Source: Clostridia bacterium (GTDB taxonomy: Bacteria > Bacillota > Clostridia > TANB77 > CAG-465). From it: a stretch of 64,000 bases of DNA. Below, piece after piece: positions 41,270-50,122 of this stretch; the first letter of the stretch is position 1; the number at the start of each line of letters is the position of its first letter. The notes below the pieces were generated by a model. The model was given only the letters and a program-made list of their open reading frames with translations, did not search any database and was not told the DNA's origin. The position numbers and the translations under genes are program-made. The DNA is taken from assembly GCA_900772475.1 (NCBI GenBank), contig CAAHEI010000074.1, positions 1-64,000 of the forward strand, in the 5' to 3' direction.

Positions 41270-43516
41270 ATGATAGTAAAGGTACTTATAAATACGTCAG
41301 TAAGTAAGTTAAATAAAGTGTATGATTATAAAGTTCCAGTTGAATTAGAAAGTAAAATTGAACTTGGTAAAAGAGTAGAAGTTAGTTTTGGAAGAAAGAA
41401 AGATTTAGAAGAAGCCATTATAGTAAAAGTCATAGAGGATGAAAAATATGTGCCTAAATATAAACTAAAAGAGATTTCTTCTGTTATTGACGAAATTTCA
41501 TATATTGATGAAAATAGACTTAAACTAGCAAAAAATATTGCTTATTTATACTTTTGTAATGTGTATGATGCTTTAAAACTTATGCTACCACCAGGAACTG
41601 GTAGTAAAAAAAGTAGTAAAAAAATAGATGGAAAGAAAGAGACCGCTGTAAGACTTATAGTTGATGCAGAAAAGATAAATCAGGATATAGATGATGGAAT
41701 TGTTTCCTCTGCAAAACATATACGATTACTTACTTTTTTAATGAGTAATGAATTTGTTTTATTAAGCGATATAATAAACGGATTAGATATATCAAGAGCT
41801 ATTGTTAATACTGTAGTTAAGAAAGGATATATTGAACTATATAAAGTTGAGAAAGAAATAGATTTATTAGATGAATTAAATGTTAAGAGAACTTATCCGA
41901 TGAGTCCTACTCATGAACAAAAAAACGCTATAGATATAATAAATGGTAAACTTTATGATGAAAAGTATGATGAATGTTTGTTATTTGGAGTTACAGGAAG
42001 TGGAAAGACAGAAGTTTATTTACAAGTAATAGAAACGGTATTATCACAAGGCAGAAAAGTAATTGTATTAGTACCTGAGATATCTCTTACTTATCAAACA
42101 GTTGAAAGATTTGTTTCTAGATTTGGAAATAATGTTGCTATATTACATAGTAGAATGACTATATCTAAAAGAAAAGAAGAATATAAAAGAATAAAAGAGG
42201 GAAAAGTAGATATAGTTGTTGGTGCAAGGTCTGCAATTTTTGCACCTATTGATAATTTAGGTATGGTTATAATTGATGAAGAACATGATTCAAGCTATTA
42301 CTCTGGTTCTACGCCAAAATATTCTACAAAAGAAATTGCAAGATATATTTGCAAAAATAGCAATGCTCTTTTACTTCTTGGATCTGCAACTCCTGAGGTA
42401 ACTACATTTTATAAAGCTAAAAGTGGAAATATATCACTATTAACACTTAAAAATAGAGCTGGAAATGCTAAACTTCCAAGCATAGAATTAATTGATATAA
42501 AAGAAGATAGGCTTCTTGGTAATACTTCAGTACTACCTATAAAATTAAAAGATGAAATTCTTCAAAACATAAAATTAGGTCAGCAAACAATGATTTTTTT
42601 AAATAGACGAGGATATACGTCATATCTTACATGCAAAGATTGTGGTAAAGTATTTAAATGTCCAAATTGTGATGTTGCAATGACGTATCATAAAAAGAGT
42701 AATCTTCTACTTTGCCATTATTGTTCACATGTGGAGAAAAACATAACTACTTGTTATAACTGCGGAAGTACTAATATATCATCAGGAACTATTGGTACAC
42801 AAAAAATAGAAGAAGAGTTAAGAGAAATATATCCACAAATTTCAATTCTTAGAATGGATGCAGATACCACTGTATCAAGAAATGCACAACAAGATATTTT
42901 AGATAAATTTAAAAAGAATAATGTAAATGTTTTAGTTGGAACTCAAATGATAAGCAAGGGTCATGATATTTCAAATGTAACACTTGTGGGAATACTTGGT
43001 GTTGATAATATGCTTGCAATGAATGATTATATGGCTAGTGAAAAAGCATATTCAAATATTTCTCAAGTGGCCGGAAGAGCAGGACGTGGAGATTTATCTG
43101 GAAGAGTTATAATTCCAACATCAGATTTAAATAATTATATTTTAAATGCGGTTATAAAAGGAGATTATACTGAATTTTATGAAAAAGAAATAGAATATAG
43201 AAAAATGTTTAACTATCCACCATTTACAGATATTGTATTATTTGAACTTTCATCATCTAATTTTAATATTGTAAAATCAGAATCTGAAAGACTTTATAAT
43301 ATTTTAAATGACTCATTGGCAAAATATAAAGTTTTTAGTCCAAAGTCACCTTTTGTAAGAAGAATAAATAATAAATATAGAATAAATGTACTTGTTAAGG
43401 CAAAACTAAATAAAGAGGTATATAGCCAAATATATGAGAAAATAAATATATTTAATAAAAATAAAAATAAACTATTGAATTTTGTTGTAACAAAAAATCC
43501 AACTAGTATATCTTAA
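41270..43516 (+). CDS. priA: Primosomal protein N' (replication restart helicase PriA)
   Basis: 748 residues. DNA helicase that reloads the replisome at stalled forks. The N-terminal 3' DNA-binding domain ends near 100. Helicase: LLFGVTGSGKTEVYLQVIE (Walker A), IIDEEHDSSYY (DEEH), LLGSATPE, and the C-terminal motifs VGTQMISKGHD and QVAGRAGRGD. A zinc region with CKDCGKVFKCPNC and CHYC...CYNCG lies inside. ATG 41270 with AGAGGTG is chosen over upstream in-frame starts that lack a ribosome site and overlap the promoter. Confidence 0.96.
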   Translation: MIVKVLINTSVSKLNKVYDYKVPVELESKIELGKRVEVSFGRKKDLEEAIIVKVIEDEKYVPKYKLKEISSVIDEISYIDENRLKLAKNIAYLYFCNVYDALKLMLPPGTGSKKSSKKIDGKKETAVRLIVDAEKINQDIDDGIVSSAKHIRLLTFLMSNEFVLLSDIINGLDISRAIVNTVVKKGYIELYKVEKEIDLLDELNVKRTYPMSPTHEQKNAIDIINGKLYDEKYDECLLFGVTGSGKTEVYLQVIETVLSQGRKVIVLVPEISLTYQTVERFVSRFGNNVAILHSRMTISKRKEEYKRIKEGKVDIVVGARSAIFAPIDNLGMVIIDEEHDSSYYSGSTPKYSTKEIARYICKNSNALLLLGSATPEVTTFYKAKSGNISLLTLKNRAGNAKLPSIELIDIKEDRLLGNTSVLPIKLKDEILQNIKLGQQTMIFLNRRGYTSYLTCKDCGKVFKCPNCDVAMTYHKKSNLLLCHYCSHVEKNITTCYNCGSTNISSGTIGTQKIEEELREIYPQISILRMDADTTVSRNAQQDILDKFKKNNVNVLVGTQMISKGHDISNVTLVGILGVDNMLAMNDYMASEKAYSNISQVAGRAGRGDLSGRVIIPTSDLNNYILNAVIKGDYTEFYEKEIEYRKMFNYPPFTDIVLFELSSSNFNIVKSESERLYNILNDSLAKYKVFSPKSPFVRRINNKYRINVLVKAKLNKEVYSQIYEKINIFNKNKNKLLNFVVTKNPTSIS

Positions 43517-43545
43517 ATCAAATATACAATATTTTTAAAATTGTC

Positions 43546-43574
43546 TTGATAATTGTTTTTCTTTATTATAAAAT
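43546..43574 (+). promoter_or_regulatory. Promoter of the beta-CASP hydrolase gene
   Basis: TTGATA (43546-43551), 17 bp, TAAAAT (43569-43574), with GAGAGG and the ATG at 43603 after it. Confidence 0.6.
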
Positions 43575-43602
43575 ATATGTGTGAAAAAGAGAGGTATGAT
43601 AT

Positions 43603-45225
43603 ATGAATTTAACTTTTTATGGAGCTGCTAAAACCGTTACAGGTTCATGTACAATGGTTGAAGTAGCAGGAAATAAATTTTTAATAGACTGTGGAATGTT
43701 TCAAGGAAAAATGACAGATCAAATGCTAAATTATGACGATTTTCCATTTGATGTAAACGATATTGATTTTATGATTTTGACTCACGCACATATTGACCAT
43801 AGTGGTAGAATACCAAAGTTATATAAAGCGGGATATACAAATCCAATATATGCTACAAATGCAACAGTTGACTTATGTGGTATTATGCTTGCAGATAGTG
43901 GTCATATTCAAGAAAAAGAAATTGAGTGGGTTAATAAAAAAAGAAGAAGAGCAGGTAAAAAAGAAAATGAACCTATGTATACTGCACAAGATGGTATTGA
44001 CTCAATGAAATTATTTAAAGGTGTCGATTATAATAAAAAAATAACAATTAATGAAAATATTTCTTTTACATTAGTTGATGCAGGACATATGCTAGGATCT
44101 AGTATAGTACTTCTTGATTTAACAGAAAATGGTCAAACAAAAAGAGTGGTATTTACGGGAGATTTAGGTAATAAAAATATGCCTATTATTAAAGATCCTA
44201 CATATATTGAAGGTGCTGACCATTTAATAATGGAATCTACGTATGGAAATAGATTACATGGAAAAATGGAAGATCAATCAGACAAATTTATAGATATTTT
44301 ACTAAGAACTATTGAAAGAGGTGGTAATTTAATTATACCATCATTTGCAGTTGGTAGAACACAGGAAATTTTGTATGAAATAAACAAATATGCTGCAAAA
44401 GAAGGATATGCTGAAAAATTAAAAAATATACCAGTTTATGTTGACAGCCCTCTTGCTGTTAATGCAACAAAAATATTTGAAGAAAATCCAGAATATTATG
44501 ATGAAGAAGCTGTAAATTATTTAATGAAAGGTGATAATCCTATTGATTTTGCAAGCTTACATTTGGTAACTACCTCAGATGAATCTAAAGCTTTAAATGA
44601 TGATCCAACACCTAAGGTAATTATTTCTGCAAGTGGTATGTGCGAAGTTGGAAGAATCAAGCATCATTTAAAACACAATTTATATAGACCAGAATGTACA
44701 GTTTTATTTGTAGGATATCAGGCAACAGGTACGTTAGGTGAAAAAATACAAACTGGTTCAAAAATTGTTAAAATTTTTGGGGAAGATATTGCAGTAAAAG
44801 CTGAAATTGAATATTTAGACGCATTTTCAGGGCATGCAGATAGAGATGGACTATTAGAGTTTATTGACAAAATGAAAAACAAACCTCATAATATTTTTAT
44901 AAATCATGGTGAAATAATTTCACAACAAGTGTTAAAAACATATATTACTGAAAAATTTAATATACCTGTAACCATCCCAAGTTATGAAGATACATATACA
45001 ATTGATGGTGAATTTGTTGGAACAAAACAATTAACATATAAATCAACAAGATTTGATATATTAGAAATGCTTTCATTCTTAAAACAAGATGTTGATGATG
45101 TAAGTAATTTGGTTAAATCTGAAATTAAAACTACAGTTGATTCAAATACATTAAAAGACATTTATGAAAAATTAGATGAAGTAAAGAAAGCATTAGGAAA
45201 TACAAGAGAAATAAACAGAAAATAA
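43603..45225 (+). CDS. Metallo-beta-lactamase/beta-CASP hydrolase, predicted RNase
   Basis: 540 residues. MBL core: FLIDCGMFQG, LTHAHIDHSGRIPKLY (HxHxDH), LVDAGHMLGSS and VVFTGDLGNKN. The beta-CASP insert runs from about 200 to 400 (IPSFAVGRTQEILYEI, VYVDSPLAVNAT, VIISASGMCEVGRIKHHL). The C-terminal RNA-specificity motif DAFSGHADRDGLLEFI and INHGE complete the COG1236-type layout shared with CPSF/Ysh1-like RNases. It differs from RNase J. A C-terminal extension of ~80 residues is helical. RNA is the probable substrate. Confidence 0.85.
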   Translation: MNLTFYGAAKTVTGSCTMVEVAGNKFLIDCGMFQGKMTDQMLNYDDFPFDVNDIDFMILTHAHIDHSGRIPKLYKAGYTNPIYATNATVDLCGIMLADSGHIQEKEIEWVNKKRRRAGKKENEPMYTAQDGIDSMKLFKGVDYNKKITINENISFTLVDAGHMLGSSIVLLDLTENGQTKRVVFTGDLGNKNMPIIKDPTYIEGADHLIMESTYGNRLHGKMEDQSDKFIDILLRTIERGGNLIIPSFAVGRTQEILYEINKYAAKEGYAEKLKNIPVYVDSPLAVNATKIFEENPEYYDEEAVNYLMKGDNPIDFASLHLVTTSDESKALNDDPTPKVIISASGMCEVGRIKHHLKHNLYRPECTVLFVGYQATGTLGEKIQTGSKIVKIFGEDIAVKAEIEYLDAFSGHADRDGLLEFIDKMKNKPHNIFINHGEIISQQVLKTYITEKFNIPVTIPSYEDTYTIDGEFVGTKQLTYKSTRFDILEMLSFLKQDVDDVSNLVKSEIKTTVDSNTLKDIYEKLDEVKKALGNTREINRK

Positions 45226-45302
45226 TAATATAATGAATACTCCTTTTTTATATAACATATATTTTAATGTAAATATATATTATAAAAAAGGGGTTGTTTT
45301 GT

Positions 45303-46028
45303 TTGCTAATTAAAACTATTAATATTGATAAATCTAAAAGATTGTGGCTTATAATTATTTGTGCACTTTTTGTTGCTTTTTTACTTATAGCAATTTCTTT
45401 TTTTGGAATATATAGTAAAACTAATATAAACCATGAAAAAGAGGATAATATTTTTAAGATTAATAATTATTATGCTAAATATATAGTTAGCATATTTGGA
45501 AATAAAACAAAAAATACATATGAAGTTGAAGAATGGTATGTTGATGATAATGGAAATGAAAAACATAGATTTAATTTTAAGAATGAATCTATGGATGAAA
45601 TTTCATACATAATTACAAATAATGAATTAAGAATAGAAAATAATAAAGAAATTAGCAAATTTAATATTTCAGAATATAGTCTAAAAAGAGAAAATGTACT
45701 TAGTTTTTCTACACTTGCGTATATATATAATTATGCAAATGATAATAACTCTTTTGCAAAAATTGAGTCTAAGTGTGTTGATGATAAAATATATCTCATA
45801 CTTGAAATTAATAAAGAAAAAATAAAAGAAAATTCGCAGTTTGATTTTTTGATGAAAGATGGATTGAAATTTATCTCTTTTGAACTTATATATAACAAAA
45901 ATACAAATATACCAGAGGAATATTTAGTTTTAGACAATAATGGAAATGTTACTATTGGAATAAAGTATATAAATTTTGATATATTAAATAAATTTGACGA
46001 GAAAATATTTGCAAATTTTAATAAATAG
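45303..46028 (+). CDS. Membrane-anchored protein of unknown function
   Basis: About 241 residues from TTG 45303, placed 9 bp after AAAGGGG. One N-terminal span (about 14-36, LWLIIICALFVAFLLIAISF), then a soluble outer domain that looks beta-rich: ADSN-poor, with KNTYEVEEWYVDDNGNEKHR and IPEEYLVLDNNGNVTIGI. The alternating pattern recalls LolA-like lipid-binding proteins (strand-rich, residues such as PEEYLV before a late strand), but I cannot assign a family. Its last ~20 bp contain the mazF -35 box. Confidence 0.55.
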   Translation: MLIKTINIDKSKRLWLIIICALFVAFLLIAISFFGIYSKTNINHEKEDNIFKINNYYAKYIVSIFGNKTKNTYEVEEWYVDDNGNEKHRFNFKNESMDEISYIITNNELRIENNKEISKFNISEYSLKRENVLSFSTLAYIYNYANDNNSFAKIESKCVDDKIYLILEINKEKIKENSQFDFLMKDGLKFISFELIYNKNTNIPEEYLVLDNNGNVTIGIKYINFDILNKFDEKIFANFNK

Positions 46029-46036
46029 TGTATAAT
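46008..46036 (+). promoter_or_regulatory. Promoter of mazF
   Basis: TTTGCA (46008-46013), 17 bp, TATAAT (46031-46036). It starts inside the end of the upstream gene. Confidence 0.55.
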
Positions 46037-46058
46037 ATATGAAAGTGAGGAATATGTT

Positions 46059-46430
46059 TTGAAAGTAAAAAGAGGAGATATTTTTTATGCTGATTTAAAC
46101 CCAGTTATTGGCTCAGAACAAGATGGAATCCGTCCTGTGTTAATAATTCAGAATGATATTGGAAATAAATATAGTCCTACTGTAATAGCACTTGCTATTA
46201 CAACAAAATTTAAAAATAATATTCCAACTCATATACCAATAAAAGCAGGGGAGAGTGGCCTTGAAAAAGACTCCGTTATACTTGTAGAACAAGTGAGAAC
46301 TTTAGATAAATCAAGACTAAAAGAAAAAATTGGAGTTATAGATGATAAGACACTAGAAAAAGTAAAAGATGCATTAAAGTTAAGTCTTAGTATTAGGTGC
46401 GACTTTAATGAAATTTTTAGTGATTGGTAA
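46059..46430 (+). CDS. mazF: MazF/PemK-family endoribonuclease toxin, no antitoxin adjacent
   Basis: 123 residues, close to the Bacillus NdoA/MazF length. The family start VKRGDIFYADLNPVIGSEQ is followed by GIRPVLIIQND and SPTVIALAITTK. SVILVEQVRTLDKSRLKEKI contains the catalytic-region Gln/Arg/Thr pattern. MazF cuts mRNA at short sequences. The start is TTG 46059 after GTGAGG. No MazE-type antitoxin gene is seen upstream (the neighbour is a membrane protein), so either it is encoded elsewhere or the toxin is orphaned. Confidence 0.9.
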   Translation: MKVKRGDIFYADLNPVIGSEQDGIRPVLIIQNDIGNKYSPTVIALAITTKFKNNIPTHIPIKAGESGLEKDSVILVEQVRTLDKSRLKEKIGVIDDKTLEKVKDALKLSLSIRCDFNEIFSDW

Positions 46431-46461
46431 ATGTACTTTTCTATATTAGGAGTGAAAAAAT

Positions 46462-48951
46462 ATGGATAAAAAAGATAGTAAATATACAAAAATTTTTAAG
46501 ACAAAATCATTAAAGAAAAAAATGAATAATAATATTGATGCTGGTAAAACTCAAGTTGTCTCAACAAAGGATATAAATTCCAAAGCAAGCAAAAATAACA
46601 GCAAAAGTATTAAAAAGAAAAGAAGAAAAAAAATAATAAAAATTTGTTTCTTTGTTTTTCTTGCCCTTTTTATAATATGTACTGGATTAGTCATAGGTGT
46701 TATAACTGGTGTAATTGACAAGACGGATAGTTTAAATCTTGAAGATTTAAAATTATATAAAGAAACATCATTTGTATACGATAAAAATGGTAATCAAATA
46801 GGTGCTTTTTATGATTCTGAAAATAGGGTAACTGTTGAATATAATGACATACCTAAATCTGTTGTAGATGCAGTTGTATCTATTGAAGACGAAAGATTTT
46901 TTAAACATCATGGTGTTGATTTAAAAAGAACAACAGGAGCTGTATTTACATATGTAACTCATGGTGGTAAATCAAGTTTTGGTGGAAGTACAATAACCCA
47001 ACAATTAGTAAAAAATATAAAAAATGATAAAGAAGCTACATGGACAAGAAAAATTAGAGAGTGGTATAGAGCTATTGCATTAGAAAATAAACTATCAAAA
47101 GAAGAAATTTTTGAAGCATATGTAAATCAAATATATATGGGCGATGGCTGTTATGGATTTGAAGTAGCATCAAGAAATTATTTTGGAAAACCTCTAAGTG
47201 AAGTTAATTTAGCTGAGTCAGCAGTTTTAGCAGCAATAATACAATCACCTGAATCGACTAATCCATATAAAAGTGAAGAAGCGAGAAAAAAGCTTTTAGA
47301 TAGAAAAGATTTGGTTTTAAAACAAATGCTAAAATTAAAGAAGATAACAGAGGATGAATATAATGAAGCATTAAATTATGAAATAGTATTTAAAAAAGAA
47401 GACTCAACAAAAAAATCGACAAATGGTTCACAGTATACATATTATGTTGAGGCTGTAAGAGAAGCTGTTATTGATGATTTAATGGATACATTGGGTGTTG
47501 AACGTGGTATAGCTATTACTAAACTATATGGTAATGGATATAAAATATATACTCCGTTTGATCCAGATGTTCAAAGTACTATTAATGCTGCATATAATAA
47601 TTCAAAATTATTCTATACAGATAGCAAGGGTGACTTTATGCAATCTGCAATGGTAGTAATAGAGCAGTCAACAGGGTGTGTGCTTGGACTTATTGGTGGT
47701 GCAGATGAAAAGACATCAGATCTTGTAGTAAATAGGGCAACACAGTTAACAAGGCAACCAGGATCATGCATGAAACCATTAGGTGCATATGGACCGGCAT
47801 TTGAACTTGGTCTTTCATCACCTGGTGCAGGACTTGACGACTGTGACCTTGCTGAGGGAAGTTGGCATCCAGGAAATTATTACGGCTATTATAATGGGTA
47901 TGTAACTGCAAGAAATGCAATAGCCAAATCTATGAACTTACCAGCCGTTAGAGCAAATTTAAAAGTGGATATAGATTATGCGTATAATTTTGCTAAAAAT
48001 GCAGGGCTTAAGAGATTAGTTGCAGAAGATAAAGCTCCAGCAGCTTTAGCACTTGGTGGACTTACATATGGTGTAACTGTTATGGATATGGCAAATGCTT
48101 ATGCTACTATTGCAAATGGTGGTGTATATATTAAACCTAGATTATATACAAAGATTACAGATTCAAAAGACGAAGATGTAATTGTAAATAATATTAATTC
48201 AAAACGTGTTATGAAGGAATCAACAGCATTTATGCTTACAAGCTGTTTACAAGAAGTTGTAAAAACAGGAACAGCAGCAGGGTATGTTAAACTATCAAAT
48301 ATGGATGTTGCAGGCAAAACTGGTAATACAAACGATGATTTTGATCAATGGTTCTGTGGATTTACACCATACTATACAATAGCTTGTTGGAATGGTTATG
48401 ATAAAGTTGGAGGTAGTTCAACTCAAAAGGCAATAGGTCGTAGGAAGATCGGTTCATATCCATATACTTCAGTATCATTATTTAATACAGTTGTAAATGG
48501 GATAAGTAAAGGTAAACAAACTAAGCGTTTTGAGGTACCTGATTCTGTAACAAAAGCGGAACTATGTAAAGTTTCAGGACTTGTAGCTACTGATGCTTGT
48601 AAAAATGATCCAAGGGGAAGCCAAGTTGGAAGTGATTATGTAGCAAAAGATTCAATACCAACAGGGACATGTAATATACATAAAATTGTAAAAATATGTA
48701 ATGAAACAGGAAAAGTTGCAACAGAGTATTGCCCAAATACATCAGAAAAATCGTTTATTACAAGGGACTATACACCGAATATTAAACCTGCAGATTGGGG
48801 CTATATGGCTCCTACAGAAACATGTAATATACATACTTCTAGTCAGACATCTTTAGACAGTAATGAAGAAAAATCAAATGGAGTACATATTTATACAAAC
48901 ACAAACAAAAATAGGAATAAAAATATAAATACGAACAAAAAGAAACAATAA
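46462..48951 (+). CDS. Class A penicillin-binding protein (PBP1A)
   Basis: 829 residues. Basic cytoplasmic start, one membrane anchor (about 55-77), then the GT51 transglycosylase (SIEDERFFKHHGVDLKRT, FGGSTITQQLVKN, AYVNQIYMGDGCYG). The transpeptidase has active Ser in RQPGSCMKPLGAYG (SxxK), SMN and VAGKTGNTNDDFD (KTG). The C-terminal region has paired Cys (ELCKVSGLVATDACKNDP, CNETGKVATEYCPN), common in clostridial PBPs, and an Asn/Lys-rich tail. It polymerises and cross-links peptidoglycan outside the membrane. AGGAGTG precedes the ATG. Confidence 0.95.
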   Translation: MDKKDSKYTKIFKTKSLKKKMNNNIDAGKTQVVSTKDINSKASKNNSKSIKKKRRKKIIKICFFVFLALFIICTGLVIGVITGVIDKTDSLNLEDLKLYKETSFVYDKNGNQIGAFYDSENRVTVEYNDIPKSVVDAVVSIEDERFFKHHGVDLKRTTGAVFTYVTHGGKSSFGGSTITQQLVKNIKNDKEATWTRKIREWYRAIALENKLSKEEIFEAYVNQIYMGDGCYGFEVASRNYFGKPLSEVNLAESAVLAAIIQSPESTNPYKSEEARKKLLDRKDLVLKQMLKLKKITEDEYNEALNYEIVFKKEDSTKKSTNGSQYTYYVEAVREAVIDDLMDTLGVERGIAITKLYGNGYKIYTPFDPDVQSTINAAYNNSKLFYTDSKGDFMQSAMVVIEQSTGCVLGLIGGADEKTSDLVVNRATQLTRQPGSCMKPLGAYGPAFELGLSSPGAGLDDCDLAEGSWHPGNYYGYYNGYVTARNAIAKSMNLPAVRANLKVDIDYAYNFAKNAGLKRLVAEDKAPAALALGGLTYGVTVMDMANAYATIANGGVYIKPRLYTKITDSKDEDVIVNNINSKRVMKESTAFMLTSCLQEVVKTGTAAGYVKLSNMDVAGKTGNTNDDFDQWFCGFTPYYTIACWNGYDKVGGSSTQKAIGRRKIGSYPYTSVSLFNTVVNGISKGKQTKRFEVPDSVTKAELCKVSGLVATDACKNDPRGSQVGSDYVAKDSIPTGTCNIHKIVKICNETGKVATEYCPNTSEKSFITRDYTPNIKPADWGYMAPTETCNIHTSSQTSLDSNEEKSNGVHIYTNTNKNRNKNINTNKKKQ

Positions 48952-48959
48952 AATAGTAT

Positions 48960-48991
48960 ATAGGGATAGCAATAGATGTTGTCCCTATTTT
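48960..48991 (+). terminator. Terminator after the PBP gene
   Basis: TAGGGA plus CAA (48961-48972, with a 3-nt bulge) pairs with TTGTCCCTA (48979-48987), followed by TTTTT. Confidence 0.7.
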
Positions 48992-49013
48992 TCTACATAT
49001 TTATACAAAAGTA

Positions 49014-49042
49014 TTGAAATTTTTTCTTGTATTTGATAAAAT
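49014..49042 (+). promoter_or_regulatory. Promoter of the NAGPA-protein/uppP operon
   Basis: TTGAAA (49014-49019), 17 bp, TAAAAT (49037-49042). AGGTGAGG and the ATG at 49077 follow. Confidence 0.65.
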
Positions 49043-49076
49043 TATACTGTTAGTTTAAAAATAGGTGAGGTTTTAA

Positions 49077-50102
49077 ATGAAAAAAGAAATAAATGACGAA
49101 GTAAAAAAGCATAAAAAAGGAAAAGCCAAGGGCATATTTAAATGGATTGGATTTTTTTTAGTATTTCAAATAATATACGTTCCGATTCTTTCAATTGCTC
49201 TTATATATTATGGTCCATTTACAAATACAAGAGATATGATTGTAACTACAGCAATGACAACAATGAAACATCAATATTTTGCAACTTGGTTTTTAAGTAA
49301 GGAAAAAATTGATGAAATATTAGCTAAAAATAGGCCACAAGAAAATATAGAAGATCAAAGTTTGTCGGCAATAAATATAGGGTCAGGAATTTCAGCAGAA
49401 GATATAAATGGAATTGAACTTAAGGATATAAGTAATGATAGTTATACTGGAAAATTACTAATTATAAATGACCCATCACGTGTTAAACTTGTATCATCTC
49501 CTAGACTTGGAACATCAGGTGCTACTACATCTCAAATAGTAAATGAAAATGATGCAGTTGCAGGAATAAATGCAGGTGGATTCCAAGATGATGCCTTGGG
49601 TACAGGCGGAAAACCAGCAGGGCTTGTTATTGAGGATGGGCAACTTAGGACAACAAATACAGGGGCAGCATATAGTTTAGTTGGAATGGATAAAGATAAT
49701 AAAATGATTGTTTCAAATTCAATGACATATTCTAAATGTCAGCAACTTAATTTAAGATGTGCAGTTTCTTTTGGACCTGTTATCATTATTAATGGAAATG
49801 CAACTATTAAGAGCGGAACAGGAGGTTGGGGATTACAACCAAGAACTGCAATTGCTCAAAGAAAAGATGGTGCAGTTTTAATGTTAGTTATTGATGGAAG
49901 ACAGAAAGGAAGTCTAGGAGCAACGTTAAGGCAAGTTCAAGATATACTTTTAGATAATGGTGCATATAATGCTTTCAATTTGGATGGTGGTGCTTCAACT
50001 ACTATGGTATATAATGGAAATGTTGTAAATAGCCCTAGTGATATATTAGGGGAACGTTATGTTCCGAATGCTTTTATAGTAACTAAACCAAGTAAGAAGT
50101 AA
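49077..50102 (+). CDS. Membrane-anchored phosphodiester glycosidase (NAGPA) domain protein
   Basis: 341 residues. Lys-rich start, one anchor (about 22-46), then the NAGPA domain (about 150-338). AVAGINAGGFQDDALGTGGK, GLVIEDGQLRT, AVSFGPVIIINGNA, WGLQPRTAIAQRKDGAVLML and FNLDGGASTTMVYNG are typical of this family, which removes GlcNAc from phosphodiester bonds in lysosomal proteins and occurs in bacterial exopolysaccharide proteins. Target glycan unknown. It stands in an operon with an unknown membrane protein and uppP, pointing to envelope work. Confidence 0.85.
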   Translation: MKKEINDEVKKHKKGKAKGIFKWIGFFLVFQIIYVPILSIALIYYGPFTNTRDMIVTTAMTTMKHQYFATWFLSKEKIDEILAKNRPQENIEDQSLSAINIGSGISAEDINGIELKDISNDSYTGKLLIINDPSRVKLVSSPRLGTSGATTSQIVNENDAVAGINAGGFQDDALGTGGKPAGLVIEDGQLRTTNTGAAYSLVGMDKDNKMIVSNSMTYSKCQQLNLRCAVSFGPVIIINGNATIKSGTGGWGLQPRTAIAQRKDGAVLMLVIDGRQKGSLGATLRQVQDILLDNGAYNAFNLDGGASTTMVYNGNVVNSPSDILGERYVPNAFIVTKPSKK

Positions 50103-50122
50103 TTAAGAAAGGGAGAAAAGCT

